NCBI GenBank assembly: GCA_023212645.1
Contig: JALBYC010000003.1
Location: 914,374-978,373, forward strand
DNA from: Farysia itapuensis
Taxonomy: Eukaryota; Basidiomycota; Ustilaginomycetes; Ustilaginales; Ustilaginaceae
Reading direction: 5' to 3'
DNA: 64,000 nt
The notes under the pieces were generated by a model. That model made no database searches. It had not been told where the DNA came from and saw only the letters and a list, made by a program, of their open reading frames with translations. The translations under genes were made by a program, and so were the position numbers. Positions 18,118-28,424 of the stretch are shown here, piece by piece. Position 1 is the first letter of the stretch; each line of letters starts with the position of its first letter.

Positions 18118-19924
18118 GGATGCACGCGAACCAGTGTTGACTTCGCACTGTCTCCTGTGTGGTGCAGAGCAAAAGAAAGTGGGAAGATGCGCGTGTGCAG
18201 GTTGTCCAGGGCGCGATTCCGACAAATGCAATCACATGTGTTTTTTGTGTTGCTCTCAGGTAAATCGGGCTGGTTGTTGCCGATTCTCCATCCTTCTCAA
18301 AATTTTCACAGTTCACGCAACACGCAACACTCGCAAGGCAGAAAATCAGAAGATGAACATCAAGTAGCATTACACGGTCCTACAGTGAGCAAGAGCTATG
18401 AAACCAGATTCAAAAAGAAGGTCTATCAGAGACGAGTGGCCAACCCTCCCTCGGAGCTCAGGAACAAGCTCCCACTTAAGGTCGCAAGCCATTTTGCTCC
18501 TCGGGCAAAGGTCCTCGGCGGGCGACTAGAATCGACTACTTGCAAGCAAGTCGACGACAAGGCCCATGTTGTAGCCTCACTGTCGTGAAGGGCGGCAAAC
18601 ACTCGGGTTTCATCGGCTAGACTGAATAAGGTGACATGCAATTGAGCATGTAGGATCGGAAATCGACTTTATTAAGTGATTCCGTAAAGCTGAGGAGAGG
18701 TGAAGGTGGCAACGGTGGTCAGCGGCCATGCCTGGGGCTATTTGTGTGCCCAGAGCAAAGGGCACGGGTGGACGTGAAACTTACTATGATCTTGAAGAAA
18801 GGAAAGGGGGATGCGCGCTGCTCTTGGGTTTATATATTTCTGCCCACCTGGCTGAGCGCGTACAAATTTTTCTTTCTCCCGAAATTTTTTCATGTTTCTG
18901 TGGTGGACCCTTTCACCTGCCCAAAAACTGCGGTTGCTCCAAGTGAGACGCAACATACTTGCTAGCTCTGCACTGGGTCTTCCAGCCAAACACATACTTT
19001 GCTACGCTGGATGTCGTCTGTAGCTTTGCACACTTCAGCAATGGAGTCAGGAAAGAAGGATATGTAGACCAGCGCATCAGCACTGAGAAGCAGAATCATT
19101 CGAATCGTCGCTACGTCGCTAGGTCGCCACCAAATTTTCGTGTCACATTCAGTACTGGGGTTTTGGAGGTCATAGCTCTGAGCTGTCAGCTAAGGAACCC
19201 GCTAAGATTCTCTTCTCGAATAGAGGAATGTTTAGACGGTCAGATTTGAGAGCGATCATTCCTTGTTCGCTATGATGTATGGACAAAGGGAAGCAATCGA
19301 GATCGATCCGCCCGATGGCCAGCGCACATGTTAGCGAAATCTTGTTGCCGTCGCCGCTGCTGGCGTAAACTGAGGCTCGGCGTTTTTGTGCAAGACAGCA
19401 TTATTAATTTAAAATTGTGTTAATGTTGTAGTGTATACGTCAATACAAGATTCGGCGAAGTTGACAGGTCGCGGAGTGCAACACCGCCAGCTGTGCGTAT
19501 GCCTCGCTGCTGCTGCACGTCTCGATTCAGCACCGAGGTCGCGCCCCATGCGCCACCATGCTTCAAGCGGTGGCCGGAGAGCCGGTTGGCAGTGCCAGCA
19601 ACAATCGGAACACCGCTAGAAAGCATGCTTCTATGCACTGCCAGCTGCTGCCTCGTCGCCTTGACCGTGTGTGCTCTCTGCCGTCAATGCCATATACCTT
19701 TGTCCCTGGGCCCTTCTTTCCCTTTCTCTCTCCATCCCATCCTCTCACTTCCTTGTTCGACCTTCACTCCCATCTCACTCCTTCCATCTCCTGATCACAA
19801 AGTCTGCTGTGCGGATACTTTGCGTTCTCAATATTCACCTCAAGGCAAACCTTTGATAGGCAACGCTTTCACCTCAGTCCTCCCTCTCCCTTTTCTTCGC
19901 TTGTGATTACATTCATCCATCAAC
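18118..19924. other. Long intergenic region (about 1.8 kb)
   Basis: Divergent upstream region of the MAPKK and the secreted DPBB-protein gene. No open frame looks like a gene and I see no tRNA. It has a TATATA element near 18830 and an AT-rich patch near 19400-19430. A strongly pyrimidine-rich stretch (about 19690-19920) lies directly before the downstream ATG, typical of a well-expressed fungal 5' leader. It may hold an extended regulatory region or a noncoding transcript. Confidence 0.5.
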
Positions 19925-21958
19925 ATGGCTCCCATCGCACGAACTCTCTGCGTCGCAATCGTCGCGCTGGCCATTGCTGCCGTAGGCCCTCAGCCCGTCT
20001 CGTCTCATCAGCTTCACTCTAGACATGCCGCTGCTGGCAGCGACATCCTACACAACTTGCACTCCCACTCTCGACGAATGCAGCGAAAGGTCCGAAGAGC
20101 AGACTCATCCGACTCTCCAGTGACGTCCAGCTCTGCAACATCTAACGATTCGACTGGCTCCAGTGCCTCTAACGACTCTGGCTCCGCATCCACTTCTGAC
20201 TCAACTGACTCTGGTTCCGATTCTGGCTCTGGCTCGACCGACTCTGGCTCCAGTTCCGGATCCAGCTCAGCGGACGCTGGTTCCTCATCCGGCTCTGGTT
20301 CCACTGGTGCTGATTCCTCGTCCGGCTCCGGCTCCACTGATGCTGGCTCCTCATCCGGCTCCGGCTCAAGTGGGTCTGACTCCTCGTCCAGCTCGGATTC
20401 TGGATCCAGCGCTGACAACACTGATTCATCTTCTACCAAGAGTGGCAGCAGCTCTAGCGACTCCTCCTCGGACGGCTCATCGAGTGGATCCTCTAAGAAC
20501 CCTTCCAGTGACGACAACTCTGGCAGCGACTCGATTTCCTCGTCTGCCGCTGAGACCCAGTCTGTGACCAAGACTTATCAGTCATTCGTTCCCACTTCGG
20601 CTGCCAAAGCTGCTGATGCCGACGCGAGCAGCACTTCGTCCGACTCAAGCTCCACCCCCAAGTCTCAAGCCACGTCTTCAGCATCTGATACGAGCTCTAA
20701 ATCTCAGTCTACTGCCTCGTCCTCTGCATCTGACTCGAGCTCCAAGTCAGCTTCGGCCACGGATTCGAGCTCCAAGACGGCTTCGGCCACTGACTCGACG
20801 ACAAAGTCAGCCTCGGCCACCGGCTCGAGCACCAAGACCCAGAGCACCGGCACTGCTACTGCTTCTGCATCAGACTCAGCCTCTACCTCTGCCAGTAACA
20901 CGGCAAGCGTCGAAACTGCTTCTGGCTCCTCGACCGCCTCTGCTGCTTCGGCACAGGAGACGACCGCTACCAGCAGTTCCGACACAACGGCCTCTGATGA
21001 AGAATGCGACGATGAAGAGACTTCAAACAGCACTTCCAGCACTGACGCCACCACTTCCTCCAGCGACAGCACTGACACCACTACCTCCACCACTGACACG
21101 ACTACTTCCTCGAACGACTACACCGACTCGAGCGATGCTGTCGCCTCGACTAACTCTGGTTCCTCCTCTTCTTCCGACTACACTGGATCGACCAAGCATG
21201 TCAAGTCTCACTCTGGGTCTGGCTCCAACTCCGGCTCCAGCTCTGGCTCGAAGTCTTTGGCAAAATCGGGCTCCAACTCTGGCAGCTCAGGTGGATCTTC
21301 GTCCGAATCCAACTCGGGATCAAACGGCAACAGCGAAGACGATGACTGCGACGATGACGAAGATGATGCCGAAGACGAGGACTGCGACGATGACGAGGAC
21401 GACTCGACTGCAAATGACGAAGAAGATTGCGAAGATGACGAGGGCGACGATGCCACGACCACCTCGGCTTCCGTTAGCGTTCCCACAACTACTGCCGCCG
21501 CCCAGCGCAAAGTTGCTGCGACTACCTCGGCTGCGGCCACCAGCTCTGCTACCCCTGTTGCCGCCCAGAACGCCGCTAAAGCCGCTACTACAACCTCGTC
21601 CGCTGCTGCTGCCAAGGCCACGTCCTCGTCCTCATCGTCCTCCAGTAGCTCGTTGGTGACTGGAGGCTTCGCGACCTTCTTCTACCAGGGTGGCAACGCA
21701 GGTGCCTGTGGACAGTACTCTTCGGACAGCTCCAAGGTAGCAGCTCTTCAAACTTCCGAGTACGCCAACGGTGCTCACTGTGGCAAACAGATCAAGATCT
21801 ACCGAGCTGACGACCCAAGCCGAAGCGTGACAGTCACTGTGCAGGACGAATGCCCAAGCTGCACAAACCAGCAGTCCATCGACCTGTCGGTGGGTGCTTT
21901 CACTGCAATTGCTACCGAGGCCGAGGGAATGGTCGGCATCAAGTGGGAATGGGCTTAA
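19925..21958 (+). CDS. Secreted Ser/Thr-rich protein with C-terminal double-psi beta-barrel (RlpA/barwin-like)
   Basis: 677 residues. A signal peptide (about 1-27) is followed by a dibasic KVRR site that a Kex2-type protease could cut. About residues 60-440 are Ser/Thr/Gly/Ala low complexity, with imperfect repeats of the SSSGSGSTDAG type around residues 90-155. About 460-520 is an Asp/Glu-rich segment with several regularly spaced cysteines (EDEDCDDDEDD). The C-terminal 100 residues form a DPBB-like domain (FATFFYQGGNAGACGQY, HCGKQIKIYR, VTVQDECPSC, SIDLSVGAFTAIA). Related fungal proteins are cell-wall or secreted proteins, some annotated as riboflavin-aldehyde-forming-enzyme-like. No GPI signal is seen at the C-terminus. 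Probably heavily O-mannosylated (inference). Function unknown. Confidence 0.85.
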   Translation: MAPIARTLCVAIVALAIAAVGPQPVSSHQLHSRHAAAGSDILHNLHSHSRRMQRKVRRADSSDSPVTSSSATSNDSTGSSASNDSGSASTSDSTDSGSDSGSGSTDSGSSSGSSSADAGSSSGSGSTGADSSSGSGSTDAGSSSGSGSSGSDSSSSSDSGSSADNTDSSSTKSGSSSSDSSSDGSSSGSSKNPSSDDNSGSDSISSSAAETQSVTKTYQSFVPTSAAKAADADASSTSSDSSSTPKSQATSSASDTSSKSQSTASSSASDSSSKSASATDSSSKTASATDSTTKSASATGSSTKTQSTGTATASASDSASTSASNTASVETASGSSTASAASAQETTATSSSDTTASDEECDDEETSNSTSSTDATTSSSDSTDTTTSTTDTTTSSNDYTDSSDAVASTNSGSSSSSDYTGSTKHVKSHSGSGSNSGSSSGSKSLAKSGSNSGSSGGSSSESNSGSNGNSEDDDCDDDEDDAEDEDCDDDEDDSTANDEEDCEDDEGDDATTTSASVSVPTTTAAAQRKVAATTSAAATSSATPVAAQNAAKAATTTSSAAAAKATSSSSSSSSSSLVTGGFATFFYQGGNAGACGQYSSDSSKVAALQTSEYANGAHCGKQIKIYRADDPSRSVTVTVQDECPSCTNQQSIDLSVGAFTAIATEAEGMVGIKWEWA

Positions 21959-22304
21959 AGCCCATCACTTGCTGATGCCGATCAGGCGATGCTTGTTTCA
22001 ATTGGCGGCCAGAATTCAGAGCTGGACTCTAACGTTCTGGTCCCTGGGCCTCAGAGCCTGTCTCGGCAGAGGCTTCACTCTTATCGCATTTCACCGTCCT
22101 CCTGTCTGCTGTGCAGTCACAGTACGAATATCTATCCATTCCTCCACCGCTCCGTGTGATTGTTTGCATCGTGTTGAGTTAGTTGATGGTATGATGAGAA
22201 TATAAACTGGGACGAGCGCACGTATCCGCTCCACATCACCATGTGCAAGCAACAAAAGTAACACTCAATTCTTCTCGTCCACCACAAACGAAGGCAGGGA
22301 AGAA
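21959..22304. other. Intergenic: DPBB gene 3' flank and UGGT promoter
   Basis: No gene seen. Contains the TATA element at 22200-22206. Confidence 0.6.
22200..22206 (+). promoter_or_regulatory. TATA box of the UGGT gene
   Basis: ATATAAA about 100 bp upstream of the ATG at 22305. Confidence 0.45.
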
Positions 22305-25300
22305 ATGCGCGAGCTGAAGCGTATCCCTTGCGGGTATCTCTTCTGGCCGTTGACTGTCGTGTGGTTCTGCTTGGCGGTGGTCACGGGCGCTAGCCCTCCG
22401 GTAAAGGTGCAACTACGTGCACCTTGGTCCAACGGACCTAGCTCGCACGATGGTTCTCCCCTCCTTCTCGAGTTGTTGGAGGCCGCGCACTCCCAGCAGC
22501 CAACAAGCTTCTTACCTCTAATCAACTCGCTGATCCAAGCGTATACTCCAGAACAGCTTAGTTCGGCAACAGACCAGAAGCTTACGCAGATCGTGCAGCA
22601 ATTAATAGAGTCGAACAATCTCTTTGGTTCTTCGCCGGTCGAAGCAGCACAAGCAATCGACACTTGGAAGCTGTCCCTAGCTTTGCACGATACCAGTCCT
22701 CGTATACAAGCTTTTTCACAGGTCTATCGCATACTGAAGCTCGATCTCAAATGGTCAGCTCGATCGAGCACAGCGGGAGATTGCCTCAGCTGGATTGATT
22801 GGAATGACCAGGTACTTTGCTCTGCGCTTGAGCTCGAATCAGCCATCAAAGAGGCCACAGTTCCGATAGAAGCGTCGAGGCAAGCGAGTATCCGTCTTCT
22901 ACCATTCGATCATGTCGCGACGTCGCAGCGTGCAGCTGCGCTAAGCAAAACATCGACATTCGTGCTATACGCAGATCCATACTCGGACAATTTTGCTGAA
23001 TTGCACACCCTGCTATACGACCGCACGCGACAAGCATCTTCTCTCTCCAAGGATGCTCGAGCGATCTCCTATATCCTTCGATGGCGGCCGTCTTCCGCTC
23101 CGAGCGAGCAGACGAATCCGACTACGACGTATCTGGCAGGCTATGGAGCCATCCTAGATCTGAAGAAAGTCGATTACCTTGTCATCGATGACCGGAAGCT
23201 CAAAGACGACAGCCATATCGGTGACCTTTCCTCAGACTCTTCCACTACAGGGCATACTCAGGTATTTAATGACTTTGACTGGCTCCAGAATCAGATCGGC
23301 TCGTCGTCCAACAAGAGCATGTCAGCCCTTACCGACGACGAGATGGTCGATCTAGGTCTCAAAGCGACAGAGCTCATCTCTACTTCTGAAGACCCGCTTC
23401 GTGCGCTCCAGGAGATGTCTCAAAACTTTCCATTACATGCTGCTGCCCTGGCTGAATCGGACAAATTTGCGGGTTCCCGAGCCGAAGATTTGGTCGAAGC
23501 AGTGTTGAGCATGGGAGAGCGGCGTATAGAGCCAGGAGGCTCTGATTTCTGGCTGAACGGTTTGTCATCTCTGCACGCAGACTTTCATCCACTCAAACTG
23601 CTCCAGACGGTTCGTCATGAAAGGTCAGCAGCCCGAACTTTGTTGCATCCCCTCGTCTCTGGAAGTCTGAATACGACGCAAGTGCTTGATCTACTTTCGT
23701 CCAGCATCATTGGCAGAAGCTACGCCACGCAGGCCAGTCTTGGGTCCGCTCAAGCAGTCTATGATGCCAGTGACCGCATCGAGAAGCGCCATCTTGGCCT
23801 TGAAGCCTCAGGGCAGAGCCCAGGTGCTATCACATGGCTGAATGATTTAGAGAAGGATGCAGAGACGAAAGCGTGGTCCAAGGACCTAATGGATCTACTT
23901 CGACCTATGTGGCCAGGCAAATTCCCTCGACTTTCGCTCAACCTCTTCAACATTGTACTTGTACTTGATCTCAGCAAGCGCGACAGCTGTAGGTTCCTGG
24001 CAGAGACAATAGTGCCGAGCCTTGGCCGGGTTGGTCTCCGCTGGGGGCTTGTTCCAGGTGGACTGGAGCAAGGTCCAGACTCGGACTCTGCTAAACTGGC
24101 ACGCATCTTCTGGTATCTCGTAGAAAGAGGTAGTCCTCAGATTGCGTCTGACGTGCTCCGTCGCGCATCAACATCCCTGGGCGGTAGTAAGGAGCGCATT
24201 GACGTAAACGTTGCCATAAAGGAGGCCAAGTTTGCACTTCAGCACCTCGAAGATGGTGAAGACATCAATCTACAACTCGATCGAATCTTGGAAGGGACAG
24301 TCGAAGCAAGGGAACAACAACGCGAAGCACTTGCGCTAGCATACGCTCGACGGCTGAGAGCAATCGACCAAGACGGTCGGGAAGGTCATGTCTTCGTCAA
24401 TGGTCAACACCAACCCTTCCACCCTCAGATTGCAGCGACAATGCACCAGACAATACAGGAACAGATTCAGAAACTTGCTCCTTTGATCTACTACGGACAA
24501 CTCAATGGCCGACAAAAAGGACTCGATACCTTCTTCTACGACTCCCTCGGAACACTCAGCTTCAGGTCGACGCTGGTTCCGGGCGTCGCGGATGACGCCG
24601 ACGCGACCGTTCACTCTGCCGTCGATCTGTTCTCTGCCCTGACGAGCTCTCATATCCCCCACAGTGACGCGAACAAGCTGTTTCGATTCTTTTATCCCAG
24701 CGGCGACGTAGATGCGTCGGCGCTCAACTCGACTGTGTGGGTCATCGCTGACCTTGATACTCAGCAAGGGGCAGCATTACTCAAGAAAGCTGCTCAGGCG
24801 CTCGCTGAGGAGGACGCCGCTTTTCGGCTGGGTGTCATTCACCTGCCCTCCTCCGAAGCACGAGATGCGTCGATTTCCGACTCGGGGCCTCTCTCCACAG
24901 CCGTATACTCGCTACTGACAAATGGACTAGAGACGATGGACTCGAAAGGTATTCTGGAAGTCTTATCCGGACGTCCAGACAAGCCGTCGGCATATGATGT
25001 TGTGACCTCAGACCAATTCTGGTCCTCCATCGCGAACATCGTTTCTGCACAATTAGGAGTAGAAGGGTCTCCCTGCGCTGTCTTGGTGGATGGACATCTG
25101 ATCTCAAACATCAAGGTTGACCAAATCGAGCCAAAGGACATCACGGCTGTGGTGCAAGTCGAAGCCGCTCAAAAGTTGCCTCATGTCATCCAAGCTGTCA
25201 AAGTCATACGCAAAGACTTGGACGAGATGCCGCCCCAGGCCCGTCAAGACCTGATCTTCGCGGCAGTGTCAGTGCTCAACACTATCTACAATGCGAAGCA

Positions 25301-27248
25301 AGCGATCCCTGGCCAGCCAAATCGTGTGATTCAGCGAACGACTTTGCCGGAGACAATCGGTGAGCCAGTTCACACCGTGGAACTAGGCGACCGCGCAGCC
25401 GCAACCATCCGTCTAGTAGTCTTACTGGATCCTCTGTCGGAATCTGCGCAGAAGTGGTCAAGCGTGTTGCGCATGCTGAGCAAGATGGAAGGCGTTTATC
25501 TACGTGTCATACTGAATCCACAAGTACGTATACGGGAGCTGCCACTTAAGCGCTTTTATCGGTACAGTGCTCCGAATGAGCTTCAATTTGATGTCGCCGG
25601 GCAAGAAATTGCCCACGAGCTTCGATTTGACAATCTGCCGGAAGACGCGGTGCTCACCCTGGGTTTAGACGCCCCAGCTTCTTGGCTGACAATGCCTGAG
25701 GAGGCAGTGTATGATCTGGACAATATCCGACTGTCGGATGTACCGTCTGCATCCAGATCAAAAGGCGTCAAGGGCATCTACGAACTGAAGCATATCCTGA
25801 TCGAAGGCCATGCGCGAGAAATGAATGCACCTCTGGGTACAGTCCCGCGTGGAGCTCAACTTCTTCTCGAAACACCGGATGGCGCGACAAGTCTCGACAC
25901 CATAGTGATGGCCAACCTGGCATACTTCCAGTTCAAGGCGCAACCTGGGTTGTGGAAACTACGACTCCGACCAGGTCGAAGTGACGAGGTTTACGAGATG
26001 GTGAGCGTCGGTAACGACGGTTGGGACAGCCCTGGCGTCGAAATTACGGGCGAGGATATCACACTAGATACCCTATCTGGCTTGACGATCTACCCTCGAC
26101 TTCAGAAGAGATCTGGGAGAGAAACTGATGAGCTGCTTGATGAGCTTGACGCTCGAGGACGACCAGTAAAGAAACAGAAACAAGGAGAAACCACTGTATC
26201 AGGGTACGCCTCTTCGCTGCTATCATCGGCTAGAGATCGTGTAGCAAATCTGGCTCACAAGGTCGGCGGGAGCACAGCCTCGAGCACCTCTCTCTCTAAA
26301 AGCCCACATGCCGACATCAACATCTTTACAGTAGCAAGTGGACACTTGTACGAGCGCATGACGTACATCATGATCTTATCGGTATTGAAGCACACCTCGA
26401 GCTCGGTCAAATTCTGGTTCATCGAGAACTTCCTCTCGCCTTCTTTCAAGGATTTCATCCCTCACTTGGCAGAGGAGTATGGGTTCGAGTACGAGCTGGT
26501 GACATATGCGTGGCCACACTGGCTCCGCTCGCAAAAGGAAAAACAGCGGACGATCTGGGGCTACAAAATCCTGTTTCTGGACACTCTCTTTCCGCTTGAT
26601 CTGACGAAAGTCATTTTTGTAGACGCTGATCAGGTGGTGCGAACAGACCTCAAGGAGCTGGTGAACGTGGATCTCGAAGGCAAAGTGTATGGCTACCCGC
26701 CCATGGGCGATGACTCGTACGACATGGATGGCTTCCGCTTCTGGAAGCAGGGATACTGGAAGGACTTCCTCAACGGACGGCCCTACCACATTTCTGCCCT
26801 GTACGTCGTGGATCTTGTTCAATTCCGACGTTTCGCCGCTGGAGACCGGCTACGTGGCCAGTATCAAGCATTGTCCGCCGACCCAAATTCGCTGAGCAAT
26901 TTGGACCAAGACTTGCCAAACAACATGCAGGCTATGCTACCGATTCACACGCTCGACAAGGAATGGCTGTGGTGTGAAACCTGGTGCTCCTCCGACTGGC
27001 TAGACAAGGCAAAGACGATCGACTTGTGCTCCAATCCAAAGACGAAGGAGCCCAAACTACAACGTGCACGTAGACAGATTCCCGAGTGGACAGCTCTTGA
27101 CCAAGAGGTGGCTGCCCTTGCTCAGCGCCTCGTGGACGAGCGTAAAGTGGGTAATTCGGTCATCCCGCCTGGTCAAGTCGAGGAAGCCTCCGGACAACCA
27201 CCCGCTACTCCTGCAGAAGCATCGAGTCTTCCTCACGACGAGCTTTGA
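22305..27248 (+). CDS. UDP-glucose:glycoprotein glucosyltransferase (ER folding sensor, GT24)
   Basis: 1647 residues, single exon. A signal peptide (about 1-30, ending near VTGAS) is followed by the long folding-sensor region made of thioredoxin-like and beta-rich modules in this family. The catalytic GT24 domain spans about residues 1335-1600 and starts INIFTVASGHLYERMTYIM. It holds the metal-binding DADQVVRTD motif near 1441, the WGYKILFLDTLFPLDL segment and SNLDQDLPNNMQ. The protein ends in HDEL (1644-1647), the fungal ER-retrieval signal. The enzyme adds glucose to N-glycans of misfolded glycoproteins in the ER lumen so calnexin can rebind them. This is the Gpt1/UGGT type; the intact GT24 motifs argue against the diverged Kre5 branch. 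Confidence 0.96.
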   Translation: MRELKRIPCGYLFWPLTVVWFCLAVVTGASPPVKVQLRAPWSNGPSSHDGSPLLLELLEAAHSQQPTSFLPLINSLIQAYTPEQLSSATDQKLTQIVQQLIESNNLFGSSPVEAAQAIDTWKLSLALHDTSPRIQAFSQVYRILKLDLKWSARSSTAGDCLSWIDWNDQVLCSALELESAIKEATVPIEASRQASIRLLPFDHVATSQRAAALSKTSTFVLYADPYSDNFAELHTLLYDRTRQASSLSKDARAISYILRWRPSSAPSEQTNPTTTYLAGYGAILDLKKVDYLVIDDRKLKDDSHIGDLSSDSSTTGHTQVFNDFDWLQNQIGSSSNKSMSALTDDEMVDLGLKATELISTSEDPLRALQEMSQNFPLHAAALAESDKFAGSRAEDLVEAVLSMGERRIEPGGSDFWLNGLSSLHADFHPLKLLQTVRHERSAARTLLHPLVSGSLNTTQVLDLLSSSIIGRSYATQASLGSAQAVYDASDRIEKRHLGLEASGQSPGAITWLNDLEKDAETKAWSKDLMDLLRPMWPGKFPRLSLNLFNIVLVLDLSKRDSCRFLAETIVPSLGRVGLRWGLVPGGLEQGPDSDSAKLARIFWYLVERGSPQIASDVLRRASTSLGGSKERIDVNVAIKEAKFALQHLEDGEDINLQLDRILEGTVEAREQQREALALAYARRLRAIDQDGREGHVFVNGQHQPFHPQIAATMHQTIQEQIQKLAPLIYYGQLNGRQKGLDTFFYDSLGTLSFRSTLVPGVADDADATVHSAVDLFSALTSSHIPHSDANKLFRFFYPSGDVDASALNSTVWVIADLDTQQGAALLKKAAQALAEEDAAFRLGVIHLPSSEARDASISDSGPLSTAVYSLLTNGLETMDSKGILEVLSGRPDKPSAYDVVTSDQFWSSIANIVSAQLGVEGSPCAVLVDGHLISNIKVDQIEPKDITAVVQVEAAQKLPHVIQAVKVIRKDLDEMPPQARQDLIFAAVSVLNTIYNAKQAIPGQPNRVIQRTTLPETIGEPVHTVELGDRAAATIRLVVLLDPLSESAQKWSSVLRMLSKMEGVYLRVILNPQVRIRELPLKRFYRYSAPNELQFDVAGQEIAHELRFDNLPEDAVLTLGLDAPASWLTMPEEAVYDLDNIRLSDVPSASRSKGVKGIYELKHILIEGHAREMNAPLGTVPRGAQLLLETPDGATSLDTIVMANLAYFQFKAQPGLWKLRLRPGRSDEVYEMVSVGNDGWDSPGVEITGEDITLDTLSGLTIYPRLQKRSGRETDELLDELDARGRPVKKQKQGETTVSGYASSLLSSARDRVANLAHKVGGSTASSTSLSKSPHADINIFTVASGHLYERMTYIMILSVLKHTSSSVKFWFIENFLSPSFKDFIPHLAEEYGFEYELVTYAWPHWLRSQKEKQRTIWGYKILFLDTLFPLDLTKVIFVDADQVVRTDLKELVNVDLEGKVYGYPPMGDDSYDMDGFRFWKQGYWKDFLNGRPYHISALYVVDLVQFRRFAAGDRLRGQYQALSADPNSLSNLDQDLPNNMQAMLPIHTLDKEWLWCETWCSSDWLDKAKTIDLCSNPKTKEPKLQRARRQIPEWTALDQEVAALAQRLVDERKVGNSVIPPGQVEEASGQPPATPAEASSLPHDEL

Positions 27249-27558
27249 TCTTTCAATTTTCCTCGTTGCAATGGGATGCAATGCGCAATGTCCCTGTGCC
27301 CCTCTCCTAGCTGTTCAGATGTACTAGCTGTTGTAGCGTACTACCGTATGTGCGTACTTATGCATGGCATGCTAGCGCATGCTTCTGTACTTACTTCCTG
27401 CATCCTGAAAGCTGAAGCGCTGAATAGCTGAATTCCTGTTTGTTGAATTTTTGTTAGACTAGGATTTTGAGGATTTGCGCCATGCATGCGCCATGCGCTA
27501 CAGGCCGGAACTGATGGAGCGCATTTTGATTGACAGCTATCACCATTCACCACCTGCA
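27249..27558. other. Intergenic: UGGT 3' flank and YPI1 leader
   Basis: About 310 bp. Contains GCATGC-type palindromes near 27365-27382 and four CTGAA words at 7-8-bp spacing (27405-27432). No gene seen. Confidence 0.55.
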
Positions 27559-28308
27559 ATGTCGAGCCATTCGCATCAGCAGCAGAGAGGCGGTGATGCA
27601 TCATGGACGCAGCTTGAGCAAGCAGGACCGTCGAATCCGGGTGGTGAGGTTGGAACGCTTCGGTTGCGTCCCTCACCGGCACCAACAAACGGTGTCGTAG
27701 ATCCAAGTCGTAACTCCCCACCGCGGCGCAGGAGAGTCGTTTGGTCAGAAGAAACTATAGACAATGAGGGCCTAGGGCGCAAGTCTTCCAAGAGTAAGCA
27801 GTTCCGCTCGCATCTTGCTTTATTCACTCAGCTGATTGTGCCCCATTCTATTGCATTTGCAGTCTGTTGTATCTACCATAAACCGAAAGCATTTGACGAA
27901 TCGTCTGACTCAGACTCATCGTCCTCAGCAGGTGACAACTCGAGCGACTCAGACTCGGACTCGGACTCCTCCGGACACGCCAGACCGATTCGTAAAGTAT
28001 CATATTCACACTCGGACTCGGACGGAAGTAGCGGTCCCGAAGCAGATGGTCCCAACCTATCAAGTTCTTTGCGGCGCAAGAACGCTCATCAGCACCATCA
28101 CGATGACTCGACTGCATGCTCGAAACACAGAATGAAGAAGAGCGCGAGTAGACGAGCAGGCGGCTCCGCCACTCAGACAGTGACCGTGCCGCCTTCTGGA
28201 CATGCAAAGTCAATTGATTCGAGATTCAACAGCGGCAATGGCGAGGACGATGTCGATGACTCAGGGCAGCCTCCCAAACCGAACGCATACGAGCGCGGCC
28301 CAAAGTAG
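27559..28308 (+). CDS. YPI1: Protein phosphatase 1 regulatory inhibitor Ypi1 (inhibitor-3 family)
   Basis: Two exons, 27559-27793 and 27863-28308, giving 226 residues. The 69-bp intron (27794-27862) has a GTAAG donor and TTGCAG acceptor. Splicing restores the family core: RRRRVVWSEETIDNEGLG, containing the PP1-docking RVxW motif, then SSKICCIYHKPKAFDES. The rest is a Ser/Asp-rich acidic run and a basic His-rich tail. The ATG at 27559 (MSSHSHQQQ) is preferred; an in-frame ATG lies at 27493. In yeast the protein binds and modulates Glc7/PP1 with Sds22, affecting glycogen and ion homeostasis and mitosis. The intron keeps the frame open, so unspliced RNA would also encode a continuous protein with the core motif interrupted. 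Confidence 0.9.
   Translation: MSSHSHQQQRGGDASWTQLEQAGPSNPGGEVGTLRLRPSPAPTNGVVDPSRNSPPRRRRVVWSEETIDNEGLGRKSSKSKQFRSHLALFTQLIVPHSIAFAVCCIYHKPKAFDESSDSDSSSSAGDNSSDSDSDSDSSGHARPIRKVSYSHSDSDGSSGPEADGPNLSSSLRRKNAHQHHHDDSTACSKHRMKKSASRRAGGSATQTVTVPPSGHAKSIDSRFNSGNGEDDVDDSGQPPKPNAYERGPK
27794..27862 (+). other. Intron of YPI1 (69 bp)
   Basis: GTAAGCAG donor and TTTGCAG acceptor. Required to join SSK to ICCIYHKP as in inhibitor-3 proteins. Length is a multiple of three and stop-free. Confidence 0.88.
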
Positions 28309-28424
28309 TGCGCGCAAGCAGCAAAGTAATCACAATTTCTGCACAGTCATTGACGGACACTCTGCGAGCAGTGTGTTCCCACTTTCGCGGCAAAGTTAAT
28401 TGCGATTTGATACGAGAGCTGCAC

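Noticed and set aside
18118..18231. Upstream extension of the MAPKK frame
   Set aside because: Starts at TTG; first ATG of the frame is 18117.
19493..19906. 137-codon frame before the DPBB gene
   Set aside because: Pyrimidine-rich leader giving Leu/Ser/Pro-rich frame; no features and most likely 5' UTR.
20616..21659. 347-codon Arg/Pro/Leu-rich frame inside the DPBB gene
   Set aside because: Frame-shifted reading of the Ser-rich repeats; the other frame has signal peptide and domain.
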